From NCBI GenBank assembly GCA_002400415.1, contig DGQP01000002.1, positions 310,001 through 374,000 on the forward strand: 64,000 nucleotides of DNA. Reading direction: 5' to 3'. The DNA is from Chitinophagaceae bacterium UBA4411. GTDB taxonomy: Bacteria > Bacteroidota > Bacteroidia > Chitinophagales > Chitinophagaceae. The stretch's first letter is position 1, and each line of letters begins with the position of its first letter. Below are positions 8,966 through 17,790 of the stretch, piece by piece. Under the pieces are notes generated by a model. It was given only the letters and a program-made list of their open reading frames with translations. It was not told where the DNA came from and ran no database searches. A program made the translations under genes and the position numbers.

Positions 8966-9973
8966 TCAGGGCAGGTTGGCCTTCATCCTGAGTATCTGGT
9001 GGCGGGTGCCAAGTACCAGTATTTTCATTCCGGGATCAACAATAATATCTTCAGGAGGGTTGATGATAAATTTACCCTCCGAACTTTTCAAACCGATACA
9101 ATTAACCCCTGTTTTATTCCATTGCATGATGCTCAGCAATGGCTTTCCTTTTATCTCTTCGGGTAATTCTTCAAAAGCTATGGAGTCGATATGAATAGAT
9201 TGTCCCTCCTCCCCCGAAAGAAAATCAATAAATTCAACAACATCAGGCTTTGAAACCAGGTTAGCCATATGCGAGCCTCCAATCCTGTCGGGCATGATTA
9301 CATTACTGGCTCCGGCTTTTTTCAGCTTGGGAATTGAATTGCTGTCTGATGCGCGGCTGATAATCTGTATAACCGGGTTAAGCCCCCGTGCAGAAAGAAC
9401 AATAAATAAATTATCCGCATCAACAGGTAATGTTGTAATCAGGGCCCTGGCCTTTTCAATTCCGGCTGAGAGCAGTACATCATCGTTTGTACTATCACCT
9501 TCAACATACAACAGGTGCTCTTCCTCATGTTTTGCCTTTTCAACCAAATCGGGATTTTTTTCTATAATCAGAAAAGGCACATCCTGTGACCTGAGTATCC
9601 TGGCGGCCTCATGCCCATTCCGCCCATAGCCGCAAATAATAACATGTTGTTCCAGCTTTGCAATATCTTTCATAAGCCGACGCATTTTAAAATACTTATT
9701 GATCTCTCCGTTGATGATAAACTGTGTAATCCGGGTAATGGCAAATGCAAATGTTCCCCAACTCGTAATTAATAAAAAAATTGTGAACCATTTTCCTGCA
9801 TCACTCAGAGGAACCACTTCACCATACCCTACAGTAGTAATGGAGATGGTGGTCATAAATAACGAATCCACGAAAGAGGCTTTTTCAATAACCATATAGC
9901 CTATTATACCCACGAATATGATGAGGTGAAGAACAATAAATGGTTGAAGCAGCCTGTAGGTGGTTATCCGCAA
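8966..9973 (-). CDS. Two-TM potassium channel with RCK (TrkA-N/TrkA-C) domain
   Basis: A 335-aa MthK-like channel subunit. A first membrane helix (about 8-28) is followed by the pore loop with selectivity filter TVGYGE at 47-52 and a second helix (about 62-88). The cytosolic RCK part starts near residue 112 with the nucleotide-binding loop IICGYGRNG, and a TrkA-C lobe occupies about 245-335. It passes potassium under ligand control, with calcium or nucleotide as usual candidates. The start used is TTG at 9973. No ATG or GTG occurs between it and the upstream stop near 10048, so an upstream non-standard start is also possible. Confidence 0.88.
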   Translation of the reverse strand: MRITTYRLLQPFIVLHLIIFVGIIGYMVIEKASFVDSLFMTTISITTVGYGEVVPLSDAGKWFTIFLLITSWGTFAFAITRITQFIINGEINKYFKMRRLMKDIAKLEQHVIICGYGRNGHEAARILRSQDVPFLIIEKNPDLVEKAKHEEEHLLYVEGDSTNDDVLLSAGIEKARALITTLPVDADNLFIVLSARGLNPVIQIISRASDSNSIPKLKKAGASNVIMPDRIGGSHMANLVSKPDVVEFIDFLSGEEGQSIHIDSIAFEELPEEIKGKPLLSIMQWNKTGVNCIGLKSSEGKFIINPPEDIIVDPGMKILVLGTRHQILRMKANLP

Positions 9974-10056
9974 GTAGGGAGGTTTGGCATAAAAGTAAAG
10001 AAATGAATCCTGAAAAGAAATAGCCCGTGCTTTTGCTGCTGTATTTTATTCCGGGG

Positions 10057-10737
10057 TTATTTAATTTTTTGAGAGGCCCATTCAAGTGCCAGCCTGAGCT
10101 GCTGTTGGGGCGTCAGGTTAGTATTATCCAGCTCCAGCGCATCCTTGGCCTGGCGCAGGGGGCTTACTTCCCGGTGGGAGTCAATATAATCCCGCATTTC
10201 AAGATTATTCTTTACTTCTTCAATAGTAATATTGGGATTCTTTTCGTACAGCTCTTTGAACCTTCTCTCCACCCTTATGGCGTTATCTGCAGTCATAAAG
10301 ATTTTTAATTCAGCCTGGGGGAAGACAACAGTACCGATATCCCGGCCATCCATAACGATCCCCTTTCCCTTTCCCATTTTTTGCTGTTGTGCCACTGCAA
10401 ATTCTCTTACCTCTTTAATTGCAGCAACATCACTGACTTTTTCAGCAATGACAAGATCCCGGATCAGGTATTCAACATTTTCTTCGTTCAGGTATATCTC
10501 ACTGTTATTACTTTGGGGATTGTAAATAAACTCGAGATTGATACTCTTCAACGCCTGTTTGACTTCCTTCTTTTCAGCCAGGTCAACATTATTACGGAGA
10601 AAGTAGAGAGTGATGGCCCTGTACATAGCCCCGCTGTCCACATACACATAACCCAATTCTTTGGCAAGCTGTTTAGCCAGTGTACTTTTCCCACAACTTG
10701 ACCAGCCGTCTATGGTTATAACGATCTTCTTTGCCAT
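10057..10737 (-). CDS. cmk: Cytidylate kinase
   Basis: A 226-aa CMP/dCMP kinase, phosphorylating CMP to CDP with ATP. The P-loop GWSSCGKSTLAKQLA is near the N-terminus. The CMP-binding motifs DSGAMYRA and DGRDIGTVVFP, and the LID-region arginines (RVERR), follow in family order. Two tandem ATGs (10740 and 10737) can start it; the second begins MAKKIVITIDG. The region upstream is the U-tract of the clpC terminator (10741-10752), so there is almost no room for a leader. Expression probably depends on read-through from clpC or on a promoter inside clpC. Confidence 0.93.
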   Translation of the reverse strand: MAKKIVITIDGWSSCGKSTLAKQLAKELGYVYVDSGAMYRAITLYFLRNNVDLAEKKEVKQALKSINLEFIYNPQSNNSEIYLNEENVEYLIRDLVIAEKVSDVAAIKEVREFAVAQQQKMGKGKGIVMDGRDIGTVVFPQAELKIFMTADNAIRVERRFKELYEKNPNITIEEVKNNLEMRDYIDSHREVSPLRQAKDALELDNTNLTPQQQLRLALEWASQKIK

Positions 10738-10740
10738 CAT

Positions 10741-10781
10741 GACAAAAATAAAAAAGGAGTGCCGGTTAACAACACTCCTTT
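10741..10781 (-). terminator. Rho-independent terminator of clpC abutting cmk
   Basis: AAAGGAGTG at 10753-10761 pairs perfectly with CACTCCTTT at 10773-10781 around an 11-base loop. On the minus strand it is followed by TTTTTTATTTTTG, which runs straight into the cmk start codons. Confidence 0.8.
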
Positions 10782-10801
10782 GAAAATTTATTATTGCTTG
10801 T

Positions 10802-13333
10802 CTATGCTTTCGACTTTTGTTCAGGCTGCGTTTTGAATGAAAAAACAAGTTTTGTTTTTTCAGCATCCACATCTGCTTCCAGTATATCGCCTGCTTTTAC
10901 ATGTGTATTGAGTATCTCTTCCGCCAGCGGATCTTCCAGATATTTCTGGATAGCCCTGTGCAACGGTCTAGCCCCAAATTGCACATCATATCCCTTATCT
11001 GCCAGGAATGTTTTAGCGTCTTCTGTAAGCGCCAGGCTGAACCCAAGGCTTGTCAAACGCTTTGTTACTCCTTTCATCAGGATATCAATAATACTGAAGA
11101 TATTCTCTTTTGTAAGCGAGTTAAAAATGATCACATCATCAATACGATTCAGAAACTCCGGAGAGAAGGTTTTTTTCAGAGCTTTTTCTATGACAGCTTT
11201 ATTTGCTTCATCTTCATGCTCAATCTTATTAGCAGTGGCAAATCCAACCCCTGCGCCGAAATCCTTTAACTGCCGCACGCCAATATTCGAAGTCATAATA
11301 ATGGTCGTATTCTTGAAATCTACTTTTCTTCCCAATCCATCCGTTAACTGACCATCATCCAGCACCTGCAATAAAACATTGTAAATATCAGGATGTGCCT
11401 TTTCTATTTCATCCAGCAGGATCACACTATATGGTTTGCGGCGTACTTTTTCTGTCAGTTGCCCGCCTTCTTCATAACCCACATAGCCGGGAGGAGCACC
11501 AATCAGACGGCTGATGGTGAATTTTTCCATGTATTCACTCATATCAATACGGATCAGCGCATCTTCCGAATCGAACATATACCTCGCCAGTGACCGTGCC
11601 AGCTCTGTTTTACCCACACCGGTAGGCCCGAGGAAGATAAATGTACCAATTGGCTTCTTGGGATCTTTCAGGCCAACCCTGTTCCGTTGAATAGCCTTCA
11701 CCACTTTTGTAATAGCTTCATCCTGACCGATTACCATGTTCTTCATGTCATCAGCCATTTTGCGCAGCTTATCTGTTTCGGCCTGTACCATTCTCTTTAC
11801 AGGAATACCCGTCATCATACTCACAACCTCTGCAATTGCTTCTTCATCTATCGGGAATCGTTTGTGTTTACTTTCTTCTTCCCAATCTGCTTTTGCTTTC
11901 TCCAGGTCTTCCTGCAAACGTTTTTCGGTATCACGCAGGGATGCGGCCTCTTCAAATTTCTGGCTTTTCACCACTTTATTCTTCTCATTCTTTACATCCT
12001 CGATCTTCTTTTCCAGGTCAACAATTGTCTGGGGAACATTGATATTTTTTAAATGCACCCTTGCACCCACTTCATCCATCACATCAATTGCTTTATCAGG
12101 AAGCAGGCGGTCAGTGATATAACGGTCACTCAGTTTCACACAAGCCTCAATTGACTCATCATTGTATGTAACGTTATGATAATCCTCGTATTTGGATTTG
12201 ATATTGTTCAGGATAGTGATCGTATCATCCACACTGGGCGGATCGATGATTACTTTCTGAAAACGACGGTCCAGTGCTCCATCTTTTTCGATATACATTC
12301 TGTACTCATCCAGGGTTGAAGCGCCGATGCACTGGAGTTCGCCTCTTGCCAAAGCAGGTTTGAAGATATTGCTGGCATCCAGCGAACCACTGGCACCGCC
12401 TGCGCCGACAATTGTATGTAACTCATCAATGAACAGGATCACGTCCCGGTTCTTCTCCAGTTCATTCATAATGGCCTTCATTCTTTCTTCAAACTGGCCC
12501 CTGTATTTTGTTCCTGCAACCAATGCTGCCAGGTCCAGTGATATAACTCTTTTATCAAACAAAACCCTTGACACTTTCCGCTGAACGATGCGCAGGGCAA
12601 GGCCTTCAACAATGGCCGTTTTACCCACTCCGGGTTCACCAATTAAGATCGGATTGTTCTTTTTGCGACGTGATAATATCTGCGATACCCGTTCAATTTC
12701 TTTTTCGCGGCCAACAATAGGGTCCAGCGCACTCATCTCGGCCAGCTTCGTGATATCGCGGCCGAAATTGTCGAGGACGGGCGTTTTGCTTTTGGTATTT
12801 CCCTGTTGTTTACTTCCACTCTTCTGACCGGAGTATTTTTTTTCCTCGTCAAAATCGTCATCATTTTCTTCTGAGAATTCGGCCCGGGGGTCATTGGATT
12901 TTACAATGCCTAACTCCTGCCTGAAAAGATCGTAGTCCACATCAAACTGATTTAGGATTTGTGTTGCAATATTTTCTTTGTTCTTTAAAATCGAAAGCAT
13001 CAGGTGTTCTGTTTCCACGGTAGCGCTTTTTAGTGCTTTTGCCTCCAACACTGTAACGCGTATCACTTTCTCTGCCTGCTTTGTTAATGGCAGACTGTTG
13101 ATATTAGCAATATTTTTTCCTGTTTTATCCTTCACTGCTAATTCAATTTCCTTCCGGAGTTCGTAGAGGTCAACATTAAAACTCTTAAGGATACGGACTG
13201 CAGTATTATCTCCTTCCCGGATCAAACCGAGCAGGAGGTGTTCGGTACCTATAAAATCATTTCCCAATCGTAAGGCCTCTTCCCTGCTGAACGAAATGAT
13301 CTCTTTTACCTGGGCTGAAAAATTGTTATCCAT
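10802..13333 (-). CDS. clpC: ATP-dependent Clp protease ATP-binding subunit ClpC
   Basis: An 843-aa Hsp100 unfoldase that feeds proteins to ClpP. Order of domains: two Clp_N repeats (about 1-145), an acidic linker (about 150-190), AAA+ module 1 with Walker A GEPGVGKT (near 215), a coiled-coil middle region containing a UVR-like segment (KFEEAASLRDTEKRL), and AAA+ module 2 with GPTGVGKT (near 550). The ClpB_D2-small domain is at the end. The UVR segment and short middle domain identify ClpC rather than ClpB. No mcsA, mcsB or ctsR gene lies nearby, unlike in Firmicutes. It is followed by a terminator and then cmk. Confidence 0.96.
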   Translation of the reverse strand: MDNNFSAQVKEIISFSREEALRLGNDFIGTEHLLLGLIREGDNTAVRILKSFNVDLYELRKEIELAVKDKTGKNIANINSLPLTKQAEKVIRVTVLEAKALKSATVETEHLMLSILKNKENIATQILNQFDVDYDLFRQELGIVKSNDPRAEFSEENDDDFDEEKKYSGQKSGSKQQGNTKSKTPVLDNFGRDITKLAEMSALDPIVGREKEIERVSQILSRRKKNNPILIGEPGVGKTAIVEGLALRIVQRKVSRVLFDKRVISLDLAALVAGTKYRGQFEERMKAIMNELEKNRDVILFIDELHTIVGAGGASGSLDASNIFKPALARGELQCIGASTLDEYRMYIEKDGALDRRFQKVIIDPPSVDDTITILNNIKSKYEDYHNVTYNDESIEACVKLSDRYITDRLLPDKAIDVMDEVGARVHLKNINVPQTIVDLEKKIEDVKNEKNKVVKSQKFEEAASLRDTEKRLQEDLEKAKADWEEESKHKRFPIDEEAIAEVVSMMTGIPVKRMVQAETDKLRKMADDMKNMVIGQDEAITKVVKAIQRNRVGLKDPKKPIGTFIFLGPTGVGKTELARSLARYMFDSEDALIRIDMSEYMEKFTISRLIGAPPGYVGYEEGGQLTEKVRRKPYSVILLDEIEKAHPDIYNVLLQVLDDGQLTDGLGRKVDFKNTTIIMTSNIGVRQLKDFGAGVGFATANKIEHEDEANKAVIEKALKKTFSPEFLNRIDDVIIFNSLTKENIFSIIDILMKGVTKRLTSLGFSLALTEDAKTFLADKGYDVQFGARPLHRAIQKYLEDPLAEEILNTHVKAGDILEADVDAEKTKLVFSFKTQPEQKSKA

Positions 13334-13341
13334 TTAAGATA

Positions 13342-13375
13342 ATTGGGTGTTATACAATATTAACGAATATATTTG
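13342..13375 (+). promoter_or_regulatory. Possible promoter of the STAS-rnz pair
   Basis: TATATTTG at 13368-13375 matches the Bacteroidota -7 element. ATTG at 13342-13345 could be a -33 element, but the spacing of 22 is slightly long. The leader to the STAS gene would be about 108 bases. Confidence 0.4.
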
Positions 13376-13489
13376 GTTCCTGTTTTCCCGTATTTATAAA
13401 CGAGATGTTGATAATTTAAGTTGTCGGAAACTGGCAGTTTTTTCACTTTGCCGGGGGCTGACAGGCTCAACAAACAAAAAGTATAAACT

Positions 13490-13876
13490 ATGCAGGTCAA
13501 AACGGATACCAAAGAAAGATTTCATGCCATCACGCTGCCAGGGGCTTCACTTTCTGCTACTATGACAGAAGATCTGGCCGATTGTTTGTTACCCTACCTG
13601 CAAAATGACGTTAAAAACGTGGTGCTGATACTAAAAGACATCGAATCCATCGACATCGCTGCTGCGGAGAAACTGGTTCATATTCAGCAAAAATATTACG
13701 AAAACAGCGCCTCCTTTGTAGTTTGCGAATTACAACCGCAGGTAGAGGATTTCCTCGACAAAAATGAACTTTTGGAACTGATGAATGTTACCCCCTCCCA
13801 AAGCGAGGCCTGGGATATTGTGCAAATGGAAGAAATAGAACGGGAACTACTCGACGAAGACGGCACAGACAGCTAA
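13490..13876 (+). CDS. STAS-domain protein
   Basis: A 128-aa cytosolic protein with the alternating strand/helix pattern of STAS (anti-sigma-antagonist) domains. VKNVVLILKDIESIDIAAAEKLVHIQQ corresponds to the strand and loop where SpoIIAA-type proteins carry a phosphorylated Ser; here the loop reads ESIDIAAAEKL, without Ser after Asp. The C-terminal tail (residues 105-128) is acidic. It sits 74 bases before rnz on the same strand. I know of this pairing in other Bacteroidota, which suggests a conserved but undefined link. The residue loss argues against classical phospho-switching. Confidence 0.65.
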   Translation: MQVKTDTKERFHAITLPGASLSATMTEDLADCLLPYLQNDVKNVVLILKDIESIDIAAAEKLVHIQQKYYENSASFVVCELQPQVEDFLDKNELLELMNVTPSQSEAWDIVQMEEIERELLDEDGTDS

Positions 13877-13950
13877 GCAGCAGAAAAGAATAAGTTTGGG
13901 TCTTAACCACAATACATCGTACTTCGTATACCTAAAAATTGCATTGCTGC

Positions 13951-14853
13951 ATGCTCGCTGTCACTATCCTTGGAAATAACTCCGCTGTACCAGCCTTTGA
14001 CCGGCACCCCACCAGCCAGGTGGTTACTCTTGATGGGAATAATTATCTTGTTGATTGCGGAGAAGGTACCCAGATCCAGATGATTAATTATAAGATCAGG
14101 CGCAGCAAGATCTCTCATATATTTATTTCCCACCTGCACGGGGACCATTATTTCGGACTGATTGGTCTTATTAATAGTTTCAGCCTGCTCAGCCGCCAGC
14201 AGGATCTGCATGTTTTTGGCCCGGAGCCCCTGAAGGAGATTATTGAACTACAACTGAAAGTGGCAGACACCAGCCTGTCCTTCAACCTGTATATCCACGC
14301 CATTAAAGGAGCAGCCACGTTAGTGGACGATGACAAAGTCACCATCAGGTGTTTCCCCACCAATCACCGGGTGGAATGTTATGGTTTTTCATTTGCCGAA
14401 AAAAGACAGCCCCGCCGCCTCGATCCTCAAAAAGCGATTGAACAGGAAATCCCCTCCTCCTTTTATGAAAGACTAAAGAACGGGGAAGATTATACCCGGA
14501 AAGACGGAACAGTTGTCAAAAATGAGTCTGTAACAGAACCAGCCCTGCCGGGACATAGCTATGCTTTCTGCGCCGATACCAAGTATGATGAATCCATCCT
14601 GCAACATATACAGGGATTTGACATGATCTATCACGAGACGACCTACCTGGACAACCTCCGGGAAAGGGCCGAGCTCCGCTTTCATTCCACCACCAGGCAG
14701 GCAGCCCTGATTGCTCAAAAAGCCGGAGTTAAAAAATTACTCATCGGCCATTTCAGCAGCAAGTACGATACGCTGGAAGAATTTGAGGCGGAAGCGAGGG
14801 AAGTATTTCCGGATACTGAGCTTGCATTAGAAGGGGTTGCTTATAAGATCTAG
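13951..14853 (+). CDS. rnz: Ribonuclease Z
   Basis: A 300-aa metallo-beta-lactamase-fold endonuclease that cuts tRNA precursors after the discriminator base. The zinc motif HLHGDH is at residues 61-66. LLIGHFSSKYD and the aspartate in FCADTKYD follow in family order. Length matches the short (bacterial) form. The ATG at 13951 is preferred over a TTG four codons earlier (13939). This is consistent with the window's tRNA genes: in those I traced, CCA is not encoded. It ends 4 bases from the convergent esterase gene. Confidence 0.93.
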   Translation: MLAVTILGNNSAVPAFDRHPTSQVVTLDGNNYLVDCGEGTQIQMINYKIRRSKISHIFISHLHGDHYFGLIGLINSFSLLSRQQDLHVFGPEPLKEIIELQLKVADTSLSFNLYIHAIKGAATLVDDDKVTIRCFPTNHRVECYGFSFAEKRQPRRLDPQKAIEQEIPSSFYERLKNGEDYTRKDGTVVKNESVTEPALPGHSYAFCADTKYDESILQHIQGFDMIYHETTYLDNLRERAELRFHSTTRQAALIAQKAGVKKLLIGHFSSKYDTLEEFEAEAREVFPDTELALEGVAYKI

Positions 14854-14857
14854 ATTT

Positions 14858-16015
14858 CTATTTCATTAACCATTCATAAAACAAAGGAAATTCCTTTCTC
14901 CAGGTGGCTTCATTGTGCAGGCCTTCATCCCGTATCACAGTTGTCATGGTTGATTTGGAAACAGCTGCCATCGCCTGGAAAGCTTTCAGCATATCGGGTA
15001 TCATACTTTCTCCTTCCAGCTTGCCGCCCAAAAAATAGATCTTTGATCGGACGGATTTCCCCTTCTTCCGGATATCCTTGTAAATGTTCGTACCAGTGAC
15101 CCAGAATGCCGGGGAAAAAACAGCCACTCCTCCAAATACGGTTGGATATTTTAATACAGCATAGAGGGAAATCAGACCACCCATGGAACTGCCTGCGATA
15201 AACGTGTTTTTCTTATCCTTTGCCGTGCGGTAACGTTTATCAATAAAAGGCTTTAATGTCTTTACCAGGAAACCGGCATATAAACCGCCTTCCCCTTTAT
15301 TCATTTTATTGTTTGCGTCAATGCCTGTTAAGGAAAAATCGTAAGGACAATATTCGTTCAGCCGTTTGTCTCCACCATTATCGATACCTACCACAATACT
15401 TTTGGGGAGTGCCGTGGAATCAAAAAACTCATCTACGCCCCATTCGCCGGAATAAGAAGTGGCATCATCAAAAATATTCTGCCCGTCGTGCATATACAGC
15501 ACAGGGTATCTTTTGCCGGAGGTCGCATAATCTTCAGGCAGGTATATCCAAATCCGTCTTTTGCGCTTTAATTGCGGCATCCAGAAAGCGGTATCAATAA
15601 TGCGGACATTTTTGCTACTGGTATTAACCTTTTTTGGCGGGGGGAAATGGTCCTGCCATTCCTCTACATTTATTTCTACCGTAGCCGGGCCTTCAACTTT
15701 TAATACCCGGTTGGCAACAGCCATACCCTGAGACTTACATTCCACTTTATCCCAGCTACCACATGTGATCTTGTATTCGTAAGAACCGGGACTTAACTGC
15801 AGGTTCAGCATATAATTTCCTTTACCGTCTTGTTGAAATTTGTATTGGGAATCCTGCGGGTTCCACCCGTTAAAAGAGCCGGCGGCGTAAATACCTGCAT
15901 TTGATTTCGTATATGCCGGTACATTCCTAAGTACAATTTTAACCGTCATCTGGGAAGCGGCCTGGGCAAGCAGAAATATAGTCAGAATTAATCCAAAAAA
16001 AAATCGCATAATCAA
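14858..16015 (-). CDS. Secreted esterase with N-terminal CBM48-like domain
   Basis: A 385-aa exported hydrolase. After a signal peptide (about 1-21), residues 24-118 form an early-set (AMPK/CBM48-like) beta domain with the signature AGSFNGWNPQD. Residues 140-385 form an esterase D/Fes-like alpha/beta hydrolase, with YMHDGQNIFD and the nucleophile elbow GSSMGG (Ser277). An Asp and a late His (GLHNEATWRKEFP) complete the expected triad. It probably hydrolyses esters on a siderophore, acyl-sugar or feruloyl-type substrate in the periplasm; which one is not clear. A second ATG at residue 3 is also possible. Confidence 0.82.
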   Translation of the reverse strand: MIMRFFFGLILTIFLLAQAASQMTVKIVLRNVPAYTKSNAGIYAAGSFNGWNPQDSQYKFQQDGKGNYMLNLQLSPGSYEYKITCGSWDKVECKSQGMAVANRVLKVEGPATVEINVEEWQDHFPPPKKVNTSSKNVRIIDTAFWMPQLKRKRRIWIYLPEDYATSGKRYPVLYMHDGQNIFDDATSYSGEWGVDEFFDSTALPKSIVVGIDNGGDKRLNEYCPYDFSLTGIDANNKMNKGEGGLYAGFLVKTLKPFIDKRYRTAKDKKNTFIAGSSMGGLISLYAVLKYPTVFGGVAVFSPAFWVTGTNIYKDIRKKGKSVRSKIYFLGGKLEGESMIPDMLKAFQAMAAVSKSTMTTVIRDEGLHNEATWRKEFPLFYEWLMK

Positions 16016-16069
16016 ACTAAAGTTAGGATATAAAAATATGGAATGGCCTGCTACTGGTGTCTTTTATAT

Positions 16070-16723
16070 ATGAGGTATAAAAGAAGATTATACATCCCGG
16101 GGATAATCAGCGCTATCGGCTTTTTGCTATTTATCCAATACAACAAAGAGCAGTTCACCAAGACACCCACAAGGGCTCTGTCATTCTCGGTCCCTCGTTT
16201 AAATCATGAGGATGAATACCCTGGCAGTATATTCTCAAATGAATACCTTGAAAATCTTATCAAAAAGAAAAGGCAAATACGAATTTATTTAGACAGTAAC
16301 CAAACAAAAAATTACAAGAAAATAGAATTAATAAGGCACGAAGCAAGAAAATTAAAGTATACCTATGATACTAACACTGTCATAAATATTTCGTTATCCC
16401 CAAATTTGAATTACAAAGAATTTATTAGTCTTGTAGACTTGTGTTACACAGATGAGCATAAGAGATTCGCCATTGTAAATCAATCGTTGGTGATTTTCGG
16501 AGAACCACCCCCAACACCTGTTTTAGAACAGAGGCAAAGTAACTTAATGTGCCTGTTATGTAATGATGTAATTTATCTACCTTCCCCTGCCCAAAAAAAA
16601 TCGTTTTTGAATAAAATATATGACAAAATAAAGCCATTCAGTTTTTTTCAGATATCTATCTTGACAGCTCTTTGGCTCTTCATGATCATCTGCTCACTTT
16701 TCCAAAAAAGAAATAATAGTTGA
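16070..16723 (+). CDS. Hypothetical protein with two membrane segments
   Basis: A 217-aa protein I do not recognise. An N-terminal helix (about 9-23) and a C-terminal helix (about 193-210) flank a charged domain rich in Lys, Asn and Tyr, followed by a Pro-rich segment (EPPPTPV). This could be a periplasmic domain anchored at both ends. The strand pattern around INISLSPNLNYKEFISLVDLC recalls ExbD/TolR-like domains only faintly. Its DNA is visibly more A-rich than that of its neighbours, which may mean it was acquired. An earlier ATG (16043) would add 9 residues. It ends 4 bases from dapA. Confidence 0.6.
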   Translation: MRYKRRLYIPGIISAIGFLLFIQYNKEQFTKTPTRALSFSVPRLNHEDEYPGSIFSNEYLENLIKKKRQIRIYLDSNQTKNYKKIELIRHEARKLKYTYDTNTVINISLSPNLNYKEFISLVDLCYTDEHKRFAIVNQSLVIFGEPPPTPVLEQRQSNLMCLLCNDVIYLPSPAQKKSFLNKIYDKIKPFSFFQISILTALWLFMIICSLFQKRNNS

Positions 16724-16727
16724 TTTT

Positions 16728-17615
16728 TTATTTCACCCCCTTCATCAATTCCCTGATCTTCTCCATATGTTTATCACTTACCGGCCATACAGGCATGCGG
16801 AACGTATTTTTGCAAAAACCCATTTCACTTAAATAGGCCTTCACACCGCTGGGGCTACCTTCAGTAAACATCGAAGCGATGATATCGGTGTATTTATAAT
16901 GCAACTGCTGCGCTTCAGCAAATTTCCCGTCCATGCAAAGCCTTACCATTTCCGCATACTCTTTGGGATAAGCATTGGCCACCACCGAGATCAGCCCTTC
17001 TGCCCCGGCAGCAATCATGGGTAAAGTGATCGGGTCATCACCACTGATGACCATAAATTCTGCCGGCTTGTACTTGATAATTTGATTAATCTGTTCAAAA
17101 TTGCCACTGGCTTCCTTGCTGGCAAAAATATTTTTACATTCCCGGGCAATGCGGATAGTCGTGTCAGCTGACACATTCATACCGGTTCGGCCCGGCACAT
17201 TGTACATAATGATGGGCAATGGGGTTGCGGCATCTAATGCTTTATAATGCCGGAATAATCCTTCCTGATTAGGCTTATTATAGTAAGGGGATACAGAGAG
17301 AATAGCACTATATCCTTCAAGATTAAATTGCTTAAACCCTTCGATCACTTCAGCTGTATCATTACCACCTATACCGGCCACTAAAGGAAGGCGGCCCGCC
17401 ACTTCATTCTTCACAAAAGAGAACACTGCCTGCTTTTCATTTCCATGAATAGTGGCACTCTCACCTGTGGTGCCAAGCACAACGAGGTATTCCACTTTAT
17501 TGTCGATCCAGAAATGAATAAGTTTCTTATACGCCTCCCAATCAATGGTTCCATCCTCCAGAAAGGGAGTTACAATAGCGATACCAGTTCCACGAAATTG
17601 TTCTCTTAACGACAT
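16728..17615 (-). CDS. dapA: 4-hydroxy-tetrahydrodipicolinate synthase
   Basis: A 295-aa aldolase of the DHDPS family, condensing pyruvate with aspartate semialdehyde in the lysine and diaminopimelate pathway. Visible features are GTTGESATI (substrate-binding loop), the Tyr in IMYNVPGRTGM, and the Schiff-base Lys in FASKEASGNF. Start MSLREQF at 17615 is chosen over an upstream in-frame start (17627). The gene is isolated: other lysine genes are not in the window. DAP is also needed for the peptidoglycan that the L,D-transpeptidase at 19151 acts on. Confidence 0.95.
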   Translation of the reverse strand: MSLREQFRGTGIAIVTPFLEDGTIDWEAYKKLIHFWIDNKVEYLVVLGTTGESATIHGNEKQAVFSFVKNEVAGRLPLVAGIGGNDTAEVIEGFKQFNLEGYSAILSVSPYYNKPNQEGLFRHYKALDAATPLPIIMYNVPGRTGMNVSADTTIRIARECKNIFASKEASGNFEQINQIIKYKPAEFMVISGDDPITLPMIAAGAEGLISVVANAYPKEYAEMVRLCMDGKFAEAQQLHYKYTDIIASMFTEGSPSGVKAYLSEMGFCKNTFRMPVWPVSDKHMEKIRELMKGVK

Positions 17616-17790
17616 ATTGATCAACAATTAAAATTATGATTGATGAGCAGCGAACCCAACAGTTAACAGTGGCCTAAAACAAGCTCAGGATAAGTTTGCA
17701 GCGATGCTGATAACAGTACTTAAGACGGTCAGATACATTTCTTACTTTATCCTGACTCAAGATTAATAACTCCCGGCTGTTGTTGTCTTT

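Noticed and set aside
10794..11351. 185-aa open frame antisense to clpC
   Set aside because: Shadow of the clpC coding sequence; Ser/Phe-rich and without a recognisable domain.
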